Below are positions 8,390-19,164 of a DNA stretch of 35,933 nucleotides, one piece after another. The notes under the pieces were generated by a model, which was given only the letters and a program-made list of their open reading frames with translations, did no database searches and was not told the origin of the DNA. The stretch is from Brachionus koreanus (lineage: Eukaryota > Rotifera > Eurotatoria > Ploima > Brachionidae): the NCBI GenBank assembly GCA_016987375.1, contig PJRA01000265.1, positions 417,677 through 453,609 on the forward strand, in the 5' to 3' direction. The position numbers and the translations under genes are program-made. Positions within the stretch are counted from its first letter, which is position 1. Every line of letters begins with the position of its first letter.

Positions 8390-11300
8390 ATGATACCTTT
8401 TATTCTAATTATTCTTTTCAATTTTGATGGAATATTAAGCTTACCTGTTGAAGAGCAATCAATTCCCATTAAAAATCTAAGTATAAATGTATATGAAGAT
8501 GGAGATGGTTTTCCAAAGAGCTTTTCAATTTTACTCAATGAACAAAGCTATGAATTAGATGGGCTTTTTGAAGTTGTGTATGACTATTCTTTACCTCCAA
8601 TATCTATTATTGAAAATGGTAAAGTAAAAAAAGTTGAATTGTCTAATTTTGAGAGACATCAGATTTATAGAGAAAAAAATAGACGAGGCTTTGCGACATT
8701 GATTGAGAACAAAAATAAAATTGAAAACAATCATCGAATATTTGCAAGAATTTTTGATAAAAAGAACCAAAACGATCATTATGACATTGTTCACAAATCA
8801 AAAATTAATGGTCGCCTTGGTGCTCTAAGCTATGAACACTTTATTCAAAAAAACAATTTAAATAATGATTCAAGTGTTAATTTTGAAAAAGTTAAAGATT
8901 ATAAATTTGTGAATAATGGTAATTTTTAATCATTTTACTCAAAAACTGAAAAAAAATTAATTTTTCTTAATTTTTTTTTTACCAAGAAGAATATCAATTT
9001 AAGAGAAAGTAATATTTTTTTTAGAATAAAGAATGTTTTAAAACAATATTTATAAAACTTTAAAGGTTTAAATCAAATAAGTATTCAAAGGCAGCTAATG
9101 GAGAACCAGTAACTGCAGATGTTGAAACACTTGTTGTGGTAGATGCAAGCATTTATGAAGACCATAAAGTATACTTGCAAACTACTGATCAAGAAACAGT
9201 TCTAGACCACATTCGTCAATATTATGCTCACACAATGAATGGCGTAAATGATAAATATCAAAACTCTTTTGCCGAAGATCCTGATTTAAGAATAAATATT
9301 AAGCTTGTTCATATTTTGATTTTGACAGTATTTAAAACAATATTTGAAAATATTTTTGATGTAATGAGCAACTTTTTAATTTTTAAGGATCCAGCAGAAG
9401 CCACTTGGACTAGGGCTGATAAAGTTGGTGATTCAAATGTGGCAGAATATAATGGAAGAGAAGTAATCCTTTCATATGAAGCATTGAATGAGTTTGGGAA
9501 TTTTCTTAATAACATAACTCTATCATTTGATTATGATCATGCTGTTGGAGTTTTAAAGTAATAAAATTAAAAAAGAAACAAAAAAAAATTAAAAAAACAA
9601 AAAAGCAAAGATCTTTGGTCAAGTAACACCACATTACCAAATGAATCCAGAAAACGGATTATTGGCCATGCTTGGACTGGAGCTGTTTGTAAAAATTTTT
9701 ACAAAACATCAATTTCAGAGGACAATGGAGGATTCAAGAGTATTTATGTAATTGCGCATGATATTGGACTTAATTTGGGAGCTTTACATGATGGAGATGG
9801 AAATGATTGTTTCGCAAGTGATAGTTTTATAATGAGTGCTATACTTTCATTTGCAAATATTACAAATATTCATAAGTTCTCATCTTGTTCAATCAATTAT
9901 TTCAAAGATTATGTTCTTGAAAACAATAAGTAACGAATAGCATTTATTTATAACATTGTTGATAAAAATTTTTTTGTAAATTTCAGTATGATTTCAACTG
10001 AGGCCTCATGTCTTGCAAATATTAACAATAATTTGCCTGATTATGTAGACGATGCAGATCCATCACAGACTGGTCAAATATGGGATTTAGACGAACAATG
10101 TAAACAAATATATGGTTCATTTTCATACTTTTGTCAAGTAAATTTTTGTAAAATTAAATCAAAAATTTAATAAATTTAAAATCTTTAGTTCACACAAGAC
10201 AGACTTTGTAGTCGGCTTTTTTGCAAAGCCAACTTAAATTATACATTTTGTAATAGTCAAGGTCCACCAGTTGATGGTTCAACTTGCTCTTCGGGATCTG
10301 TAATATTAAAAATAAACAAAAATTCAATTTTAAAAAAAAAATAGAAATGCATTAAAGGAGTTTGTACCAAGACAAACGATATTGAGGAATCTGAATGCCC
10401 TTTTGGAGATGATCATTTACTAAACTCAACACTTAGTTGGATATCATTTCAAAATCTAAATATCCCCTGTAATGAGTATATAAAAATGATTGAAGAAAAA
10501 GGATTCACAAAAAGATCTTTCTGTAGACAATCAAATTACAATAAAAAATGCTGTTCAAGTTGCAAAGGTAAAAAAAATTTAGAAAAACAAAGAAAATAAT
10601 TAAAAAATCTTACAGAAATAGAGATCGATAGCATTGAAATTGAAAATTGCAAGGATAATTATTTATTTTGTACAAATCACAAAGATTTTTGTGAAACAAA
10701 TTCTCTAATTATAAATAACATAACATACAGAATAAATTATCTATGTCAAAATACATGTAATTATTGTAAAAATAGTACAATTATAAGATCAACTTCATAT
10801 ATTCAAACATCACTTTTGTCAACAACTGGAATGGAAATTTCCTCATCAGAACCATCTTTACCAAGCTCAACTGAAAGAATAACGGTTCAAACCACTGATT
10901 TAGATTCAACCATAAAAACTGAATCAACAATAATTGTAACTCAGAGTCAAACTAATTCAGAAACAGATAATCAAACATCACTTTTGTCAACAACTGGAAT
11001 GGAAATTTCCTCATCAGAACCATCTTTACCAAGCTCAACTGAAAGAATAACGGTTCAAACCACTGATTTAGATTCAACCATAAAAACTGAATCAACAATA
11101 ATTGTAACTCAGAGTCAAACACAGCTTGATTTAATAACAAATTTTACTTCAGGACCATTTTTCAATCAAAGCATTGAGTTTAATCGAACCAATCTTAGAT
11201 TTGTTTCCAATTTAATTGATAACTCTGCTCCATCTGATAATATTGTTGCTAAATGTAGCTTTTTTTGTTATCCAAACGAAGATTGTTTTCTATTAAATGG

Positions 11301-14300
11301 ATTTGTACAATGGTTTAATTCTTCTTCTGTTTTAGTTGCCAATACATCCTTTAAATATTCATATTCAGATAATTACTTATATTCTTTTTTGAATGAGATT
11401 TTTTGGCTCAATTCCTTGAATGATGAAGTAAATAATTTTTTAATTTATTTTTTCTTATTTTTATTTTTCTATTATTTTCAAGATTTTTTGTGTTTATAAT
11501 TTCGAAAATATCAATTTTACTTTTGAAAGTAACTCAATTCCGATAGAACTCAAATGTCAGCTTAATGACTCAATCCAAGTATTTTTTTTTTCAATTTTGA
11601 AAATCTTGTCTTTTTTCATATTAAAGGTAAATAATGTACATTTGATTTCTTTTAATGAAGAGAATTCCAATACCAAAAGGCTTGTATGTCGTTCTACTAT
11701 TCCAATTAGTTGTTTCAATACCTCTCAATCAGATTGTTTTCTACAATTTTCTCTTAGATATAAAGATCCATTTGTATTTGTAGACAGGGTGATAGTCAAA
11801 CAGTGTTCGATTTATTCAAATGAGTTTATCTCATGTGATATTAATTCCAAGATTATGAGACCATCAAAAATTTGGAATCAGTTTGATGGAGAAGTTATTT
11901 GGGATATTGGAGTGAGTCTAGAAGTTAAAAATCGAAATTTTAAAGAAGAATGTTATGATCTTGAAATAGAGGCTAACTTAAATTCAGAAAATTTGCGGCC
12001 TTTTTTCCGTTTTTTTAAACTTCCGAACATAAAGGTAAGAATTTTTCATTTTTTTGTTCACTTTTAGATACAAAGTTAAAAAGCTAAAAATTTTTCTAAA
12101 GGTAAAATTTATTCCATTTAATCGAGGAATTTCAAACTATGCAACTTGTTTTAATGATCCTCATTGCATGACTTTTGATCATAAGTATGATTTTGTTTAG
12201 AAAAGAAACTATTGTAAAATAACAAAATTTATTTTAGAGAATTCGCTTTTCATCAACCTGGTGAATATCAAATGTACGAAAACATAGAAACACAAACTAG
12301 AGTAAACATTTGTTAAATTTTAAATTCAATAATTGTATAATATTTGTTTAAGGTTCATTTAAAAAATTTTAGATGTTTTCCATTTAATTTTTTTTTCACA
12401 CCATACTGTCTAGGAGTAATATACTTTCAGTATTTTTATGAAATAGTCAAAATTGATTTCTCTATTAACATGATCTTTTATTCAAACTTGAAAAATAATA
12501 AAATTGATGAACCAATTGTTTTTGATTATTCAAATAATATAATGAATGATTTGGATTCTTTGATAATTAAAAAGAGTGGATATGGTCTTGAAATAATTAC
12601 TGGATATGGCCTTGTGCTCAGAGTTTATGGCTATGTTTGGTTTTACAGATTGTTCTTTAGTAGATTTGAAATTTTGCCTGCCAAAGGTGATAAAGGAAAA
12701 ATAGATGGATTATTTTTTGACTGGGATGGCCAAAGGTCAAATGATCTGACTAGGTTAAAATCAGGAGAAGCTTCGTCAGATTTGAGTCAAATCTATGATA
12801 GTTACAGGTTATTTTTAATAAAATTTAGAACTGTAAATTAAGGAAAAATTTTATTGTAGAACAAATCAAAATGGAATCGTTAGTCTTGAAAACAGTTTTT
12901 ATGCATTTAATGAAACACAAATAAAAATTTCCCACAGATATTGTTCTTTGTTTGAATCAAGTCAACAACCAAAATGTTTCAATGGAAGAAACGAAGAATT
13001 TTTCGGTCGAAAAACAGCAAGAAAAATAAAGTTAAAGAAAAATTTTTATTAAAAAATTTGTATTTAAATGTTCAAATTTTAGTTCAAAGCTTTTGGATGT
13101 TTCATCTTTGTCTCGAAAACCATTTTTTAATTTGATCAAATCACAAAATATTGGACAATCTCTTGGACCAAAAATCAATAAAGTTTTTTTTTTATAAATA
13201 TTTTCATTTATTCAATAAAAATTTTAAGGGGCGGAATATAAATAGTGACATAGAAACTAGAAATGCATCGTGCAATCGATTGGGATCAAATGTTCATTCT
13301 AACTTAACTAATCAGGTCAATTTAGAATATTTAAGGGAAAGTTGTATTAAAGATCTTTTACTTGATCCTGTAAACTTATTTTATGTTTATCTATTGTCAA
13401 TGAAATAGAAAAAAAAACTGTTTTGTTTCTTTTTCAAATTGATTTTATGAAAAATGAAACAATGTTTTAATCTTTATTTTCTTTCAGACTAGTTTTACTC
13501 ATTTCATTGGCAATAAGTCAAAAAAAATATCAAAAAAATGAAAGTTAATTCTTTAAGGAAACTGATTACACTGTTGGATATAAAAATGATCTTAACACAA
13601 TTGTAGTTGATCTGGCAACAAATGATGTAAACAATATGCAGGTTTCTGAAAATGGTACATTGTCTGTTTCAATTGATTTGAAAGAAATGTGTTCAAACAA
13701 CTGCAGTGATCATGGTACTTGTTCAGATATTGGTGTTTGTCAATGTGATGCTAATTATGAAGGACCAGATTGTTCTCTTTATTTGTTTGACAAGCCTGAG
13801 TTAACTAGTTTAATTTCAAATACAACATTTGATTTATCACAGGGCCCATTTGAAGATTTAGCTTTCAATGCAATCAAATTCATTTTATCAAATGAAAAAT
13901 CAACATTAAAATACACAATTCATGTAAAAAAGAAAATTAAAATTTTTAAAAATGTTCAAATTTTATTTAAGTATCCCAAAATTAATAATACGTTTTTGAC
14001 TGAATATTTATCTCCTCTTCAACTATCTTTTTCTGTGTTTTATGCAAATTTAAGTGGTGTCATCACCCCAAATGATTATTTTTTCGCCGAATTCAAATTA
14101 ACTAATGATGGAAATTCTTTCAGCAATTCATCATTTATCACTGTAGCAGACTTGAGCAAATTTTCTTGTGACGAATGGAATTGTGTGAAATTGGTTAGTT
14201 TTTCTGTTCTCTTTTATTATTTTATTAAATTTTCTTTTTAGGCTTCAAATGAAAGCAAAAGTTTACACCTAATTTCGTTTAATATATATCTGTATTTTTT

Positions 14301-14334
14301 GGCTCTTTTATTAGCAATTTTTTTTTTAAAATAG
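8390..14334 (+). CDS. Secreted/anchored pseudo-metalloprotease (reprolysin-like) with Cys-rich, Ser/Thr-repeat, VWD and EGF domains
   Basis: Predicted 1600 aa. Exons: 8390-8918, 8987-9008, 9066-9327, 9388-9557, 9606-9929, 9987-10137, 10189-10299, 10345-10567, 10616-11427, 11483-11578, 11627-12034, 12102-12184, 12238-12301, 12353-12807, 12860-13030, 13083-13182, 13229-13369, 13558-13923, 13972-14193, 14242-14334 (4803 nt, one frame). Signal peptide at residues 1-18; a prodomain without cysteine; a basic site FKRKFK near 181-186; metalloprotease domain from VETLVVVDA (about 203). The zinc motif at 379-389 reads HDIGLNLGALH, so the catalytic Glu is Asp and the second zinc His is Leu; third His and Met-turn FIMS remain. 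An ADAMTS-like Cys-rich region, a PLAC/ShKT-like module and a canonical ShKT module follow (about 440-650), then Ser/Thr-rich repeats (660-766), VWD (DPHCMTFDH near 1055), EGF (1419-1446) and a hydrophobic C-terminus. Likely a non-catalytic extracellular protein. Could be two fused family types; cDNA would settle that. Confidence 0.8.
8987..9008 (+). other. 22-nt micro-exon of the pseudo-metalloprotease gene
   Basis: The phase of exon 1 (529 nt) cannot join exon 3 directly. A 22-nt segment with an acceptor AG at 8985-8986 and a GTAATA donor at 9009 corrects the frame and encodes EYQFKR, placing a basic FKRKFK site right before the metalloprotease domain, where reprolysin-family prodomains are cut by furin-type proteases. 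Support comes from phase and position only. Confidence 0.6.
10803..11120 (+). repeat. 168-bp tandem duplication coding for Ser/Thr-rich repeats
   Basis: Two units with a period of 168 bp (10803-10970 and 10971 onward). The first 150 bases of each appear identical. In protein this is a 56-residue unit beginning QTSLLSTTGMEISSSEPSLP and ending near IIVTQSQT, rich in Ser, Thr and acidic residues, i.e. an O-glycosylation-prone spacer between the ShKT-like module and the VWD region. Identity at synonymous sites implies a recent duplication or gene conversion, or possibly an assembly artefact. Confidence 0.9.
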
Positions 14335-15675
14335 TTGGTTTTTAGAAAAAAAATTATTTTTTTTATCAATTATTTATTTAGCAATTTTTACTAGTTTAAT
14401 AAATTATAAATTGAATTTTTTTAATCTTATAATAAAATTTCAGCCAAATTTCTTTTTTTCTATTTGAAATAATCAAATTTTATATTAGTTTTTCTTTTCT
14501 TTTAAAATAATTAGCAGATTTTTTTATAGTAGATTTCAACCTATGTCTTTTTTGACAATGTTTTTAAATTCTTAAAGTAATAGACGAAAAGCTTAATACA
14601 TGAAAATTTCTTGTCTAATTCTAGAAAAAAAATCAAATATATAAAGAAGAAAAATTATTTTAAAAAAGCTCTGGTGTTCCAGTGCCACAAATTTGATTCA
14701 GAAGTATGGTAAACGCTGCTGTTGATTGATATCTGAATAGTTTGCGATGCCAATTGTTGGATATTAATTTTTGTGCCATATTGAAATTTACAACTGCCTT
14801 AAATTCTTTTATTTTCTTTTATTTTTGGTTTTTTAAGTTTTTTTTTTTTTGCACATTAGTCGACATTTTTGGAGATTAAGTAAAATTTTTCTGAAAACAG
14901 GCTGTTTTAAAATTAAAAAAAAGAAAAAATCTAAATAATAATTCAAAATTTTTGTGTTTTTAAAGATTTTGGTTTAAAAATAAAAATCGATCTCAATAAT
15001 TACCGCATTTTCAGTTCTAAGCCTGGCTGATTTCTTATAAAAATTTCAAATAAAGTTATAAAGATAAATTAAAAATATTCTTTGAAAATTCATTCATTTT
15101 CTAAAAAAATTACAATCAAAATTTTAAGCTAATGATTTAGCTAATTTATAAGTGGTAAAATTAAAGTTTTAATTTTTCAGAAAGAGATCTAAAAAAACCC
15201 TTGGGTATTCTAGTGCTATGAATAAGTGGCTACTAAACTGTTGTTTTTTTTTATTTTTTGAACCTTCTTGTTCTAAAGAAGTTAGAAAAACTTGAATTGT
15301 TGTATTTATCAGCATTTTAATTTGCTTGGAAAAGTTGATGGAATATTCAGGTTAAAAATGGAAATCGGGCATTCACATTTCATAGATTTTTTTAAATTTT
15401 TATAAAAATAATGTAGCACCAGAGCTTGAATTTAATTTTTTGTAATAAAAAAATATGAAAAGTTTTTTTATCCACTTCTAAGAATTTTCGGAAATCTAAC
15501 ACAAAATAAACTTCTATCCTAAATTAATGTTTGTTAAGTTTTGATTATTTTCAAATCAAAATTTTTTAAAACTAATTTTCTATTTCGGCAAAATGTTTAA
15601 TGGACTAAAATTTGAATTTTTTTTTTTTAAATTTTAGTAATGTGATTTTTGAAAAATATTCAAAATAATTTAAAA
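14335..15675. other. Intergenic region with diverged repeats
   Basis: No gene seen. The motif aagctctggtg near 14667 recurs inverted as caccagagctt near 15418, and a diverged direct relative (cttgggtattctagtgct) lies near 15200, so a degraded MITE of roughly 750 bp is possible. A pyrimidine-rich acceptor ending at 15637 (aaattttag) precedes the GTF3C5 ATG by 38 bases, consistent with a 5'UTR intron or a trans-splice site. Confidence 0.35.
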
Positions 15676-17263
15676 ATGGATGGATCTGCGCTAAATTTTG
15701 AAAAAAACTTTAAAACATTTGTTTGTGTTGACTATCCTGGACTGGTAAAAAATGAGTTAAAAGCCATCAAAACGCTTGGAGGGATGGAACGCATAAACCA
15801 AACATTATCCCGCAAAAATTGCAACCTTTTGCTAAATTTCACACCCGATAACATTTTTTCCAAGTCTCTCTGCTCGGTTCCAATAGACGATCCTAATTCG
15901 GCCGCCGATAGCACATTCTCGGAGCCTGCTAGTGAGCCAGACGAAACTAAGACAGAATCTCTCAAAAATTCCATAGTCTCGAGCAGCAAACAAAACGATT
16001 TGGTATGCATGCCATGCCTAGTTCTTTCGTTTAAGAAGCTCAAGAGTAAAAGCAAGCCTGACATTGAAATAATCGGAAAGGTAAAGCGATTTTACACTTT
16101 TAACAAAATGGCTGATTTTCAATATTTACCCATGAGCTGTACCACCCAAAGAACAAATAATTGTGAAAGTCAACCCATAAATAAATTTACTTACACCGCA
16201 TTTTATGACACATTTATGTTCAACAATATTCAAAATTATGACCATGAGCTAAGGAAAAATCAACTAAATCAACTTTTTATTCTACCTCCGTTTTTCAGCC
16301 GATTTGATGATCCGATCAATTATTCATATCGATCTGAACCGAACAAAAGACAGATCCTCGAGCAAGTTAATGAGTCCAATAAAGAGCTGATGAGCAATAG
16401 CGATTTTGGCCAAGAGCCGGCTTTGACACAGGACAAATTCAAAAATGCACAAGAAAATAAAGAGGAGTCAAATTTTTTAATTCGTTCGATGCGTCAAGAG
16501 CGCAGTAGCCAGGCTTTTTTGGTCCCATTTAATTCACGTGAGATACCTGACAAGCCAAGTGATAAGTTAAAACCAGGTAGAACAGAACAAATTAGAGAAT
16601 GCATCTCCAAACTAACTGAATTGTTTGATCAAAGACCATGCTATTTGAAAAGTGTTCTGCTTTGCATTACTAGCTTCTCAGCGTCATTGCTTAAAGAAAC
16701 TCTGCCTTATGTTGCTTATTATTTTACTACCGGGCCATGGAGAAGTTGCTGGGTTAAATACGGCTATGATCCCCGTAAACACCCTGAGGCTAAAATATAC
16801 CAAATGATCGACTACAGACTGAGAAACACTGCTGAGCCAGAGCATATTGTCAAGACAAAACCTAGATCTTCTTATCATAAGCGAAAGTTTAGAGGGTTTA
16901 AATTAAATTTAAGTAAATTAAATTAGAATTTTTATTTGTGAATTTAGAGACTTGAACGAAAGTGAGCTAGATGAGTATAAGACTTTCAAACACGAAGAAG
17001 AAATGTATAAATTTAAGCCGGACAAATTGCCCACTTCCAGAAATGTGTTCTATCAGATTTGTGATATAGAAGACGATGATGTGCAGAAGCTAATTGATTC
17101 AGATGAAAATCAAAGCTCTAGGTGCAATGAAAAAGATGGTTGGTGTATGGCAAATATTCAGGATCGTTGTCGTAATATAATGAGTCAAAAGCACGAGAAA
17201 ATAGCCAAAATTTTATCAATTGAAAATAAAGAGGTGAAAAATTCAAAAAATAAAAATAAATAA
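15676..17263 (+). CDS. GTF3C5: General transcription factor 3C subunit 5 (TFIIIC Tau95-like), two exons
   Basis: Subunit of TFIIIC, which binds the A/B boxes of tRNA genes and recruits TFIIIB for RNA polymerase III. Exons 15676-16895 and 16948-17263 (52-nt intron; phase 2 junction restores a Gly codon) give 511 aa, close to the roughly 520 aa of animal orthologues. The N-terminus has VCVDYPGLVKN and LGGMERI, typical of the Tau95 N-terminal dimerisation region. The DNA-binding-type domain near 350-400 has GPWRSCWVKYGYDPRKHPEA and IYQMIDYRLRN. Exon 2 has FYQICDIEDDDVQKLI and CNEKDGWC, diagnostic of the family's C-terminal part. The ATG at 15676 is the first Met in frame. A donor at 16913 with acceptor at 16949 would also keep frame, so the junction has a small uncertainty. 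Confidence 0.93.
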
Positions 17264-17635
17264 AAATATTTTTTAATTAGAACAATAAAAAATAATTTTA
17301 ACAATTATTCAAATTAAAATAAATATAAATATGTTTTTTTGTTTTAAAATTTTTATATTCAACATGAGATAAAAGCCTGTTTTTATTTTTATTAGTATTT
17401 TATTAGTAGCTAATTTAATTTAATTTAATTTAATTATATTTTTAATAAAAAAAAGTATATTTATAATAAATAAATAAATAGTGTCCATGGACTGAAGTAG
17501 AGTATGAGCAACAAAGTCAAAATGCAAAGGATATTTCGATAAATGTGAACGGTCTTTGCATCAATGTTTGAAAAATCTCTTTTTATTGGTATTGTGAATT
17601 TTGGAACAAAAAAAAATCAATATTAAATACATCTA
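17264..17635. other. AT-rich intergenic stretch
   Basis: GTF3C5 3' flank. It contains a (TTTAA)n-type run near 17410-17432 and possible AATAAA polyadenylation signals close to 17283. No ORF or conserved motif seen. Confidence 0.45.
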
Positions 17636-18490
17636 ACTTTTGCCTTCACCCTTGTCCCATGTAATTCCCATTTCGCTGAGCTCTTTCATGATTGTTGACC
17701 TTTATGTAACTGCTGGTGTTTCTACCTTAAGTCACCCTTGTGGTGTCCATTGAAGGACTTTTTTTGGTATCCTTTTTTCATTCATTCTAAGTATATGTCC
17801 AATCCATCGCACTCTTTTGTTACTAATGCATTTACTTAATGGCTCTGAATTAGCTCTTTTGTTTAGTTCAGCATTGGACAGTGTCTCAGGCCAGTGTATC
17901 CTCAAAATCTTTCGCAGGCTTCCAGTATGAAAGGTATTCATACTTCTTTATCAGGTTCACACATTCCCCAACATTCACTTCCGTACATCAGTGTTGCTTT
18001 TACTACAGAGTTGTACAGTTTGTTTTTTGCTATAGCTTTTCCATGCTGGTTGGAGTCAGGCAAAGGTAATCTTTGCTTTAGTAAATCTTTTCTTAATGTC
18101 TCTTTTTGCTCCCATAGCTGTACTGATGATTCTTCTTGAGTATATAAATTCGTTTGCACACTTGACTTGTCAATCATCAATGCTGATCAAGGTATCCAAT
18201 TTAGTGTTTATGCACATAAATTTCGAGTCCAGTTGGTTTAGCATTGTTTGCCAAATCTTGTGTCTTCATATTCATATGTTCTTCTGTACTAGATATTAAC
18301 ACCAGATCATCCACAAAGTCTAAGTCTTCTAGCATTTTTGTTAACCCCAATTGTATACCCCTGACACTGATAGTTGTTTTCTTCATTACATAATCAATCA
18401 CTATTAGGAATAGTGTGGGAGAGAAACCGCACCCTTGCCTGACTTCTGTACACTCTTTGAAGCTCTCAGATTGCCCTTTTCCAGAATAAC
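17636..18490 (-). mobile_element. Non-LTR retrotransposon (LINE) ORF2 fragment, multiply frameshifted
   Basis: The minus strand holds successive pieces of a reverse transcriptase in order. They are SFKECTEVRQGCGFSPTLF (RT motif 4) at about 18466-18410, DLDFVDDLVLISS (the F/YADD box, here FVDD) near 18330, LYNSVVKATLMYGSECWG near 18000, then RKILRIHWPETLSNAEL, RVRWIGHILRM, WTPQG and a tail reading MKELSEMGITWDKGEGKS. This is the classic order RT fingers, palm, thumb and C-terminal segment of LINE ORF2. At least three frame changes or stops make it inactive. The endonuclease domain is missing, so it is a 5'-truncated copy. Confidence 0.9.
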
Positions 18491-18599
18491 ATCCTAATTT
18501 TTTCTGTACAAAAACTCAAAATTTAATATTTTTTCATAATAAATCCAATTAAATATTTTGCCAAATATAATATAGCAATTCAAATAATTTTACGCTTTT

Positions 18600-18960
18600 T
18601 TTAACTTTTTTTTTTATTTATCAATAAAATTTGTTGGACCGTGAAGAATTTCGATTCTTTTCAGCTTTTCTATTTTTTGCAATGTTCTTCTAGCTCTATG
18701 AGGTCTAGCAAAAACCAAGGAAGATTTTTTTCTTGGAGTGAAGCATACAATTCTTCAGAAAAATGTTCTGCATTTATAGCACGGCTGTCTGAAAATAGCT
18801 CAAAGTTTGTTACCCCTTGGAAATTCCACCAAAAATACAACATCACCTTTTTACCAAAGCGTTCTCATTTCTTGACTGGATTCGCTGGTCACAGATATTT
18901 CCCCGAAAATTTACACTCAAAGCCCTGCTTTTCAAAATTTGAAAAATTTTAAGAATTTTT
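18600..18960 (-). pseudogene. mariner transposase fragment, degenerate
   Basis: The minus strand reads RFGKKVMLYFWWNFQGV, then FELFSDSRAINAEHFSEEL and ASLQEKNLPW. This is the mariner-family catalytic-core segment KKVML.WWn..G...FEL...aiNA. At least two in-frame stops lie upstream and the frame ends soon after LIELEEHCKK, before the second catalytic Asp. It lies directly next to the LINE fragment, so nested or sequential insertions are likely. Confidence 0.8.
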
Positions 18961-19164
18961 TTATTACCGTATTCCCTCATTCGATTAAGCTGTAACATAA
19001 ATTAAGATCAGCATTATCAATTGAATATTTTTTTATCTATTTTAAATTTAAGAAGTTTTTTTACACAAAATGGTAATAAAGACCTTAAAATTACTAAAAT
19101 AATTATAATAAAAATTTTATTTTTATTTAAATAAATGAAAAAATTAATTTTAAATCGAATAAAA

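Noticed and set aside
13488..13516. Possible extra exon after CTTTCAG in the VWD/EGF gene
   Set aside because: Including it breaks the phase; joining 13369 directly to 13558 keeps the frame.
15732..16064. 110-aa minus-strand ORF
   Set aside because: It is antisense to GTF3C5 exon 1, which has clear family homology.
17881..18299. Several overlapping plus-strand ORFs of 62-81 aa
   Set aside because: All are antisense to the LINE reverse transcriptase remnant.
18641..18952. 103-aa plus-strand ORF
   Set aside because: The opposite strand carries a recognisable mariner transposase segment; this frame is its shadow.
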